From an uncultured Clostridia bacterium (GTDB lineage Bacteria > Bacillota > Clostridia > Peptostreptococcales > Anaerovoracaceae): a stretch of DNA of 6,435 nucleotides. The stretch's first letter is position 1, and each line of letters opens with the position of its first letter. Below are positions 1-5,265 of this stretch, one piece after another. The stretch spans positions 1-6,435 of the forward strand of contig CAKQOE010000065.1 of assembly GCA_934255545.1 (NCBI GenBank). Direction: 5' to 3'. Position numbers and translations under genes: made by a program. The notes beneath the pieces were generated by a model. It ran no database searches. It was not told where the DNA came from and saw nothing but the letters and a program-made list of their open reading frames with translations.

Positions 1-2229
1 GTCGGCATACCACGCGTATTAAATATGTACGAAAATTATCCGTTCTGGTTCACGTTCTTTACGGAGCTTGGCTTCCGCGTACAGCTTTCGCCGCTTTCGT
101 CAAAAGAGCTGTATGAAAAGGGAATGGACACGATATCATCAGATACAGCATGCTATCCTGCAAAGCTCGTACACGGACACATAAAGTCTCTGATAGAGTC
201 CGGGGTAAAGGTCATATTCTATCCCAGCATAAACTACGAGATCCAGGAGGATCCTGAGGCTAATAACCATTACAACTGCCCGATAGTAGCGATGTATCCT
301 GAAGTCATCGCGGGCAACATGGATGACCAGCTCAAGGACAACGGCGTAACGTTCATACACCCGTTCCTTCCTTATTATGATGACAAACGTCTTAAGGAAC
401 GTCTTTATGAAGAACTTACGCTCAATAATTACAATATAACAAAAGAAGAAGTAAACAAAGCCGTTGAAGCTGCAAGAGCAGAGGATGCCGGATTTAAGGC
501 AGATATCGTCGCAAAGGGCGATGAGATAATCGACTATATAGAAAAGAACAACGGTCACGCTATCGTGCTGGCAGGCCGTCCGTATCACCTGGACCCTGAG
601 ATAAACCACGGTATAGACCAGGTCATCACGTCATTCGGATTTGCCGTGCTCACAGAGTCATCAGTAGCCGGGCGCAGCCACATAAAAAGACCGATAAGAG
701 TCCTTGACCAGTGGGCTTATCATACGAGATTATATCGCGCAGCTGATTTTGCAGGTTCCAGAGAGGATATCGACCTTATACAGCTCAATTCATTCGGCTG
801 CGGGCTCGATGCCGTAACGACTGACCAGGTCGAAGAGATACTTTCAGCTAAAAATAAACTGTACACAGTACTCAAGATAGATGAGGGATCAAACCTCGGA
901 GCAGCCAAGATCAGGATACGTTCTCTCAAAGCTGCTATAGATGAACGTGAAGCAAACGGCATACATGCTGAAGATCATTCAGAGCCTTTTGAAAGAGTGA
1001 TATTTACAGAACAGATGCGTAAGGATTATACTATTATAATCCCGCAGATGGCTCCTATGCAGTTCGATCTGCTTGAAACAGCATTCCGTGAGGCAGGCTA
1101 CAACGCTGTCGTGCTCCCGGCTGTAGATAAAAACGCAGTAGACACAGGCCTTAAATACATAAATAACGACGCCTGCTATCCGACTATAGTATCGCTCGGA
1201 CAGATAATCAGCGCACTTCAGTCCGGACAGTTCGACCTCGACAGGACCGCGGTAATAATGACTCAGACAGGCGGCGGCTGTCGCGCCAGCAACTACATAG
1301 CGATGCTCAGAAAAGCATTTAAGTCGCTCGGCATGGAGCAGATACCTGTTGTTTCCATAAACTACGTAGGACTTGAAAAGAACCCGGGCATGAAGCTGAC
1401 GCCGAAGCTGCTCACAGGAGTTCTTTACGCTATACTTTACGGTGATCTTTTCATGAGGCTCGTAAACGCGACAAGACCTTACGAGGCAGAGCCGGGAAGC
1501 GTGGACGCGCTTTATCATAAATGGAACGAGATAGCACGGATAAATGTAAAAAACAGGAAAATAAGTGAGTTCAAGAAAAACGTAAAAGCTATCGTAAAAG
1601 AATTCGATGAGATACCTCTTCTTGATATAAAGAAGCCTAAGGTCGGAGTCGTTGGTGAGATACTTGTAAAGTATCATCCAAACGCAAACAACGATATAGT
1701 ACATATAATAGAAGAAGAAGGCGGCGAGGCTGTCGTACCTGATCTGCTCGATTTCTTTATGTACAACCTGAAGAATTTCGATTTCAACTATGAAAAAATG
1801 GCGGGTTCCTGCATGACACATCTTGTGGGCAGAGCAGGCATGAAGCTCATATATCATTTCCGCGACATAATAAGCCGCGAGCTTGACGCAAGCAGCAGAT
1901 TCACATCTCCGCTCCATATAGACAAAATAGCGAAGAAAGCAGAAACTGTAACATCTCTCGGAACTCAGTGCGGAGAGGGATGGCTCCTCGCAGGCGAAAT
2001 GACTGAACTCATAGACAGCGGCGTTGAAAACATCGTATGTCTTCAGCCATTCGCATGCCTCCCGAACCACGTTACAGGAAAGGGCATGATAAAGCCGCTC
2101 AGAAAGCACAACCCGCTTTCAAACATATGCGCCATAGACTACGATCCGGGCGCAAGCGATGTAAACCAGCTTAACCGCATAAAGCTTATGATGGCTACAG
2201 CTCATAAAAACCTTGAAAAAAAGTCTTAA
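1..2229 (+). CDS. Acyl-CoA dehydratase activase-related protein (DUF2229 / HgdC-HgdD-like fusion), 5'-truncated
   Basis: The reading frame is open from base 1, and the eight codons before the first ATG (base 25) encode VGIPRVLN, which runs smoothly into MYENYPFWFTFF. The true start is therefore outside the window and the ATG at 25 is internal. The 742 visible residues match the C-terminal half of the roughly 1,400-residue clostridial proteins in which ATP-dependent ASKHA activase domains (BcrAD/BadFG, HgdC type) are fused to DUF2229 and a dehydratase-subunit-like region. Conserved cysteine motifs can be seen: DTACYPAK (Cys codon 151), FGCGLD (799), NDACYPT (1174), TGGGCRAS (1279), GSCMTH (1810), GTQCGEGW (1969), and CLQPFACLPNH (2038 and 2056). 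GRPYHLDPEINHG lies near base 574-612. Cysteines of this kind bind Fe-S clusters in 2-hydroxyacyl-CoA dehydratases and double-cubane proteins, so a low-potential electron transfer or reductase role is inferred; the substrate is unknown. The ASKHA half is assumed, not seen. Certain as to family, unsure as to function. Confidence 0.9.
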   Translation, partial: VGIPRVLNMYENYPFWFTFFTELGFRVQLSPLSSKELYEKGMDTISSDTACYPAKLVHGHIKSLIESGVKVIFYPSINYEIQEDPEANNHYNCPIVAMYPEVIAGNMDDQLKDNGVTFIHPFLPYYDDKRLKERLYEELTLNNYNITKEEVNKAVEAARAEDAGFKADIVAKGDEIIDYIEKNNGHAIVLAGRPYHLDPEINHGIDQVITSFGFAVLTESSVAGRSHIKRPIRVLDQWAYHTRLYRAADFAGSREDIDLIQLNSFGCGLDAVTTDQVEEILSAKNKLYTVLKIDEGSNLGAAKIRIRSLKAAIDEREANGIHAEDHSEPFERVIFTEQMRKDYTIIIPQMAPMQFDLLETAFREAGYNAVVLPAVDKNAVDTGLKYINNDACYPTIVSLGQIISALQSGQFDLDRTAVIMTQTGGGCRASNYIAMLRKAFKSLGMEQIPVVSINYVGLEKNPGMKLTPKLLTGVLYAILYGDLFMRLVNATRPYEAEPGSVDALYHKWNEIARINVKNRKISEFKKNVKAIVKEFDEIPLLDIKKPKVGVVGEILVKYHPNANNDIVHIIEEEGGEAVVPDLLDFFMYNLKNFDFNYEKMAGSCMTHLVGRAGMKLIYHFRDIISRELDASSRFTSPLHIDKIAKKAETVTSLGTQCGEGWLLAGEMTELIDSGVENIVCLQPFACLPNHVTGKGMIKPLRKHNPLSNICAIDYDPGASDVNQLNRIKLMMATAHKNLEKKS

Positions 2230-2288
2230 AAGTTATAGGGGCGGACGATTCCGCTGAAAATACAGCAGCTGCGAAAGGAGATCAGCAA

Positions 2289-2558
2289 ATGAAAGCAGTA
2301 ATCACAGTTATCGGACAGGATAAGATCGGTATTATCTACAACGTTACATCAGTTCTTGCAGAGTATGACGTAAACGTGCTTGATATAAACCAGACTATCA
2401 TGCAGGAAGTATTTACCATGATAATGGTAGTAGACACGTCAAAGACACCTGTTTCATTCGAAGAGCTTCAGAAAAAGCTCGAAGAAAAGGGCAACGAAAT
2501 GGGCTTATCTATCAGGATACAGCATGAAGGCATATTCACTGCAATGAGCGAATTATAG
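2289..2558 (+). CDS. Small ACT-domain protein (UPF0237 family)
   Basis: This 89-residue protein is essentially one ACT domain. The first strand (KAVITVIGQD) leads into the GxDKxGI turn at residues 9-15, then a helix (IIYNVTSVLAEYD), a second strand (VNVLDINQTIM) and the strand FTMIMVVD. A second helix (FEELQKKLEEKGNEMG) and a last strand (LSIRIQHEGIF) follow. ACT domains usually bind amino acids or other small ligands and dimerise. This stand-alone GcvR-like subgroup (UPF0237) has no proven ligand that I know of. AAAGGAG at 2274-2280 sits 8 bases before the ATG, which fixes the start. The 59-base gap after the upstream gene shows no promoter or strong terminator, only a 4-bp GCGG/CCGC hairpin (2241-2254), so co-transcription with the upstream gene is possible. 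The gene typically precedes a UPF0210 gene, as here, which suggests that the ACT protein senses a ligand for, or binds to, that partner (inference). Confidence 0.93.
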   Translation: MKAVITVIGQDKIGIIYNVTSVLAEYDVNVLDINQTIMQEVFTMIMVVDTSKTPVSFEELQKKLEEKGNEMGLSIRIQHEGIFTAMSEL

Positions 2559-2560
2559 TA

Positions 2561-2644
2561 AATAAATACATAGCTGCGGCGGTCACCCGCCGTGCACAGC
2601 TGTGTGCGGCCGCGAGGCCGCGGCATGTATATCTGTTATTTATT
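2561..2644. other. Long imperfect inverted repeat / RNA hairpin between ACT and UPF0210 genes
   Basis: Nearly the whole gap folds on itself. The outer arms are AATAAATA (2561-2568) with TATTTATT (2637-2644), or alternatively ATACAT (2566-2571) with ATGTAT (2625-2630). Both then continue into GCTGCGG (2573-2579) with CCGCGGC (2618-2624). The tip is GCC..GCACA (2589-2598) with TGTGCGGC (2603-2610) closed by a GCTG loop, and CACAGCTGTG is a perfect palindrome. A very GC-rich core sits inside AT-rich flanks. It could be a terminator-like or attenuating stem, an RNA processing or stability element, or a copy of a small dispersed palindromic repeat. There is no clean run of T directly after the GC stem, so a simple intrinsic terminator is not the best fit. 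The pairing is read directly; the role is inference. Confidence 0.7.
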
Positions 2645-2663
2645 ATTCATACTTAATTATTCA

Positions 2664-2680
2664 AAAGGAGATATAAGTTG
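2664..2680 (+). promoter_or_regulatory. Ribosome binding site fixing the TTG start of the UPF0210 gene
   Basis: AAAGGAG at 2664-2670 is followed by a 7-base gap and TTG at 2678. The next in-frame ATG (2699, codon 8) has no such site and would cut into the conserved N-terminal helix that precedes RTITMGISLLDC, so the TTG is the better start. Confidence 0.85.
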
Positions 2681-4036
2681 ATAAATTTAGATAATGTTAT
2701 GAAGACTCTCCACATGTTTGAAAAGGAGAAGCTTGATATAAGGACCATCACGATGGGTATCTCACTGCTCGACTGCGCGCACTCAAACGGTGAGATCGCG
2801 CGTCAGAGAATGTATGACAAGATCACTAAAAAAGCAGAAAGACTCGTATCTACAGGCGAAGCGATAGAAAGAGAATACGGTATACCTATCATAAACAAGC
2901 GTATATCTGTAACACCTATGTCTATCGCTGCAGGCTCAAGCACAGATACTGATTATGTAGCTTTCGCAAAAATGCTTGATAAAGCTGCCTCAACAACAGG
3001 TGTAAACTTTATCGGAGGCTTCTCTGCGCTCGTTCAGAAGGGCATGACGAAGGGCGATGAGATACTTATCCGCTCGATACCTCAGGCACTCGCCGAAACT
3101 GAGCTCGTATGCTCATCTGTAAACGTAGGATCTACGCGTTCAGGCATAAATATGGATGCTGTAAAGCTCATGGGAGAGATCATAAAGGAAACTGCTCATC
3201 TTACAGCTGACAGGGACGGCTTCGGATGCGCAAAGCTCGTAGTATTTGCAAACGCTGTCGAAGACAATCCGTTTATGGCCGGCGCGTTCCACGGCGTAGG
3301 CGAGCCTGACACTGTAATAAACGTAGGCGTAAGCGGACCGGGCGTTGTAAAGGTAGCTCTCGAAGGCTGCAAGGGACAGCCGTTCGACGTTGTTGCCGAT
3401 ACTATCAAAAAGGCTGCCTTCAAGGTAACAAGAATGGGCATGCTCGTTGCAAGCGAAGCTTCAAAGCGCCTTGAAATGCCGTTCGGTATCGTAGACCTTT
3501 CTCTTGCTCCGACACCTGCTGTAGGCGACAGTATCGCGCGTGTACTTGAAGAGATAGGATTAGAGTGCTGCGGCGCTCCCGGAACTACTGCTGCTCTTGC
3601 AATGCTCAACGATGCTGTTAAAAAGGGCGGAGTAATGGCTTCATCACACGTAGGCGGACTCAGCGGAGCATTTATACCTGTAAGTGAAGACGAGGGTATG
3701 ATCGCTGCTGCAAAGTGCGGTTCCATAACTCTTGAAAAGCTTGAAGCAATGACATGCGTATGCTCTGTAGGACTTGATATGATCGCAGTTCCCGGAGATA
3801 CATCTGCTGCAACGATATCAGGCATAATCGCTGATGAAGCTGCTATAGGCGTTATAAACAATAAGACTACAGCAGTAAGGATCATCCCTGCCGAAGGCAA
3901 GGTCGTAGGCGATGAGATAGAGATGGGAGGACTGCTCGGCACTGCGCCGGTAATGCCTGTAAGCAAGTTCAAATGCGAGGATTTTGTCGCAAGAGGCGGA
4001 AGGATCCCTGCACCGATACATTCTATGAAGAATTAA
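2678..4036 (+). CDS. UPF0210 / DUF711 PFL-family protein (PFL fold, no glycyl radical motif)
   Basis: The 452-residue protein has the usual family length. Family hallmarks are TITMGISLLDC at residues 23-33, PMSIAAGSST and NFIGGFSALVQKGM in the N-terminal half, CGAPGTTAA at 298-306, CVCSVGLDMIAVPGDTS around 360-376, and a glycine-rich C-terminal stretch (EIEMGGLLGTAPVMPV) ending in GGRIPAPIHS. A pneumococcal member (SP0239) has a known structure with the fold of pyruvate formate-lyase-like glycyl radical enzymes. The RVxGY-type glycyl radical loop is absent here, so it should not be called a pyruvate formate-lyase despite the common label 'PFL family protein'. The biochemical activity is not established; the conserved Asp, Cys and Gly-rich motifs suggest an enzyme. 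The gene starts at TTG with a strong ribosome binding site. It follows the ACT-protein gene, its usual partner, although a 119-base gap with a large hairpin separates them here. No signal peptide or membrane segment is visible, so it is probably cytoplasmic. Confidence 0.93.
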   Translation: MINLDNVMKTLHMFEKEKLDIRTITMGISLLDCAHSNGEIARQRMYDKITKKAERLVSTGEAIEREYGIPIINKRISVTPMSIAAGSSTDTDYVAFAKMLDKAASTTGVNFIGGFSALVQKGMTKGDEILIRSIPQALAETELVCSSVNVGSTRSGINMDAVKLMGEIIKETAHLTADRDGFGCAKLVVFANAVEDNPFMAGAFHGVGEPDTVINVGVSGPGVVKVALEGCKGQPFDVVADTIKKAAFKVTRMGMLVASEASKRLEMPFGIVDLSLAPTPAVGDSIARVLEEIGLECCGAPGTTAALAMLNDAVKKGGVMASSHVGGLSGAFIPVSEDEGMIAAAKCGSITLEKLEAMTCVCSVGLDMIAVPGDTSAATISGIIADEAAIGVINNKTTAVRIIPAEGKVVGDEIEMGGLLGTAPVMPVSKFKCEDFVARGGRIPAPIHSMKN

Positions 4037-4065
4037 TTGAATTCACATTTCATGTGTGCTATACT
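4037..4065 (+). promoter_or_regulatory. Sigma-A-type extended -10 promoter for yebC
   Basis: TTGAAT (4037-4042) is followed by a 17-base spacer and TATACT (4060-4065), with TGC at 4057-4059 forming an extended -10 element. Initiation is expected near 4072. That lies downstream of the in-frame ATG at 4056, so only the ATG at 4110 can be used from this promoter. The -35 box begins one base after the stop codon of the UPF0210 gene. Confidence 0.7.
4044..4056. promoter_or_regulatory. Operator-like inverted repeat inside the yebC promoter spacer
   Basis: CACAT (4044-4048), TTC, ATGTG (4052-4056) form a 5-bp inverted repeat lying wholly between the -35 and -10 boxes. A protein bound there would block RNA polymerase. 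The arms are short and no regulator is recognised, so this is a candidate only. Confidence 0.3.
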
Positions 4066-4091
4066 TGTCGAGGACTCAAAACAAAGAAACG

Positions 4092-4097
4092 AAGGAG
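4092..4097 (+). promoter_or_regulatory. Ribosome binding site for yebC
   Basis: AAGGAG lies 12 bases before the ATG at 4110, a longer gap than at the other genes here (6-8 bases). No ATG, GTG or TTG lies between, and the family N-terminus MGRHGT begins at 4110, so the start is secure despite the spacing. Confidence 0.75.
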
Positions 4098-4109
4098 AAC
4101 AGAAATACA

Positions 4110-4838
4110 ATGGGAAGACATGGTACAATAGCAGGACGTAAAGCTGCTCAGGACGCTAAGAGAGGCGCTCTTTTTACAAAATATGCAAGAGTTATCACTA
4201 TAGCTGCCAAGGCAGGCGGAGATCCTGATTATAACGTATCACTTAAGCATGCTATCGAAAGAGCTAAAAGCATTAACATGCCTAATGATAAGATCACTAA
4301 CGCTATCAAAAAGGGTACCGGCGAACTCGGCGGCGATGCTCTTGTAGAAGGTTCATTCGAAGGTTATGGTCCTGGCGGAGTTGCTGTCATCGTTGACGTA
4401 CTCACTGACAACAACAACAGAACTACAGCTTTTGTAAAGCATTCATTTGACAGACATAACGGCAACCTCGGCAAGCCTGGCTGCGTTTCATACATGTTCG
4501 AAAGAAAGGGTCTTATCATCATAGAAAAGACTGACGACATCGATGAGGACGCTCTCATGGAAGCAGGTATGGAAGCCGGCATGGAAGATATGGTAACTGA
4601 GGAAGACAGCTATGAGATCTATACTTCAGTAGACGATTTCAACGCTGTTTCTGAAGCTCTCGAAGCAGCAGGCTACACTTTTGTAGAAGCTGATATCGAG
4701 TATCTCCCTTCTATGGAATCAACACCTTCTTCAGAATCAGAGATCAAGTCTTTAAAGAAGCTCATCGCTGACCTCGAAGACAATGATGACGTTCAGAAGG
4801 TAACTACAAACTGCGCTATCGATCTTACAGAAGAGTAA
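4110..4838 (+). CDS. yebC: YebC/PmpR (TACO1) family translation or regulatory protein
   Basis: The 242 residues match the usual family length and three-domain layout. The N-terminal basic segment is MGRHGTIAGRKAAQDAKR (1-18), followed by LFTKYARVITIAAKAGGDP and NMPNDKITNAIKKGTGE (56-72). The central part has EGYGPGGVAVIVDVLTDNNN (84-103) and GCVSYMFERKG (124-134). The C-terminal part has an acidic duplicated stretch EAGMEAGMED (151-160), and the protein ends CAIDLTEE. Members were first annotated as transcription regulators (PmpR), while work on mitochondrial TACO1 and bacterial YebC points to a ribosome-associated role in relieving stalling at proline-rich stretches. Which applies here cannot be read from the sequence. 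The MGRHGT start is the Firmicutes-type variant of the commoner MAGHSKW start. An upstream in-frame ATG at 4056 would add 18 residues, but it lacks a ribosome binding site and precedes the predicted transcription start. The gene has its own promoter, and no clear intrinsic terminator follows it. Confidence 0.95.
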   Translation: MGRHGTIAGRKAAQDAKRGALFTKYARVITIAAKAGGDPDYNVSLKHAIERAKSINMPNDKITNAIKKGTGELGGDALVEGSFEGYGPGGVAVIVDVLTDNNNRTTAFVKHSFDRHNGNLGKPGCVSYMFERKGLIIIEKTDDIDEDALMEAGMEAGMEDMVTEEDSYEIYTSVDDFNAVSEALEAAGYTFVEADIEYLPSMESTPSSESEIKSLKKLIADLEDNDDVQKVTTNCAIDLTEE

Positions 4839-4861
4839 AACATAAAAGAACATTAAATATA

Positions 4862-4910
4862 TTGTATACATAGATTTTTTATAATATAATCATGAAAAAT
4901 GGTGTACAAT
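4862..4910 (+). promoter_or_regulatory. Promoter region of the 6S RNA gene (two candidate -10 boxes)
   Basis: Candidate P1 is TTGTAT (4862-4867), a 17-base spacer and a perfect TATAAT (4885-4890), with initiation near 4897. Candidate P2 has TACAAT (4905-4910) with a poor -35 (TAATAT, 4882-4887); it would start near 4917, exactly where the 6S closing stem begins. P1 would give a precursor with about 20 extra 5' bases. A palindrome TGTATACA (4863-4870) overlaps the P1 -35. Which box is used is not decidable by eye. Confidence 0.55.
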
Positions 4911-4916
4911 AAGATA

Positions 4917-5107
4917 CGAAAAAATGTCCTGGAGTGTTCGTTATGATTATGTAATTTAACCTACAATAAGTTCACGGGAATTCGGTGTTGTACGGCGGAT
5001 TTCATGCCTCCTGCGGGGAGGAAGCTTGAAACCGTATGCAGGATACCCACCTATCAGAAAGATAGGGAGTGAATTAGTAATCAGACGGCATTTTGGGATA
5101 TTTTTTT
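4917..5107 (+). ncRNA. ssrS: 6S RNA
   Basis: 6S RNA binds sigma-A/sigma-70 RNA polymerase by mimicking an open promoter and serves as template for short product RNAs. Here the 5' strand (4924-4936, with GTCCTGGAGTG then TTCG) pairs with the 3' strand (5089-5101, CATTTTGGGATAT) over 13 unbroken pairs, many of them G-U. The stem can be extended by A-T pairs (4919-4923 with 5102-5106) into a T-run at 5101-5107. GTGTTCG on one side and CGGCAT on the other match the signature at the edge of the E. coli 6S closing stem (ATGTTCG / CGGCAT). A hairpin CCTATC/GATAGG (5050-5066) sits on the 3' side of the bubble, as in known 6S RNAs. The terminal arm pairs GGTGT/ATACC (4984-4988, 5043-5047), TACGG/CCGTA, TTTCA/TGAAA and CCTCC/GGAGG (5007-5021). 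Its length of about 190 nt is typical. Ends are approximate, and no covariance-model search was possible. Confidence 0.85.
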
Positions 5108-5118
5108 AGTTTTATTAC

Positions 5119-5172
5119 GGAAATATCTTCAAGTATTTCCTGCGGTGCTGTGCCCGCGCAGGATACAGCATC
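5119..5172 (+). other. Tandem hairpins in the fhs leader
   Basis: The 158 bases between the 6S RNA end and fhs contain no gene. Hairpin 1 is GGAAATA (5119-5125) with TATTTCC (5134-5140). Hairpin 2 is GGTGCTGT (5144-5151) with ACAGCATC (5165-5172), extended by CC/GG (5153-5154, 5161-5162) around a CGCGCA loop. A competing stem, CCTGCG (5139-5144) with CGCAGG (5157-5162), would break both. I could not match it to the THF or ZTP (pfl) riboswitch consensus, although both of those classes can control folate or fhs genes. No T-run follows hairpin 2. Downstream to 5250 the DNA is AT-rich, with a 9-base repeat of TTCAAGTAT (5128-5136 and 5181-5189) and a T7 run at 5219-5225 that lacks a convincing stem. 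Confidence 0.5.
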
Positions 5173-5265
5173 TTACATTGTTCAAGTATGTAATTGAATG
5201 AATATATATAAATTGTGATTTTTTTATCGCTTTATTTGAAGAACTGTATTCAAAAGGAGAAAAAA

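Noticed and set aside
979..2109. Long minus-strand open frame (376 codons) opposite the activase-like gene
   Set aside because: The plus-strand frame has clear family motifs throughout, while the antisense product is rich in Cys/Tyr/Arg with no recognisable domain; it is a shadow of codon bias.
3196..3972. Minus-strand open frame (258 codons) opposite the UPF0210 gene
   Set aside because: The low-complexity Ser/Thr/Pro/Ala product is the mirror of conserved Gly/Ala-rich coding sequence, and no domain is recognised.
4056..4109. 18-codon N-terminal extension of YebC from an upstream ATG
   Set aside because: It has no ribosome binding site, lies before the predicted transcription start, and does not resemble the conserved family N-terminus, which begins at 4110.
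4863..4880. Possible yebC terminator (TGTATACA palindrome followed by a T-run)
   Set aside because: The stem is short, pure AT-type and overlaps the 6S promoter; it would not make a stable terminator hairpin.
4917..5172. THF or ZTP (pfl) riboswitch upstream of fhs
   Set aside because: Expected from gene context, but I could not find the conserved core segments of either class; the structure at 4917-5107 fits 6S RNA much better, and 5119-5172 fits neither.
5178..5208. Possible fhs promoter (TTGTTC with TATATA)
   Set aside because: The spacing is about 19 bases and the -10 match is only generic AT-rich sequence, so it is not good enough to call.
5203..5225. Possible terminator before fhs (AT-rich stretch followed by seven T)
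   Set aside because: No GC-containing stem precedes the T-run, only AT repeats.
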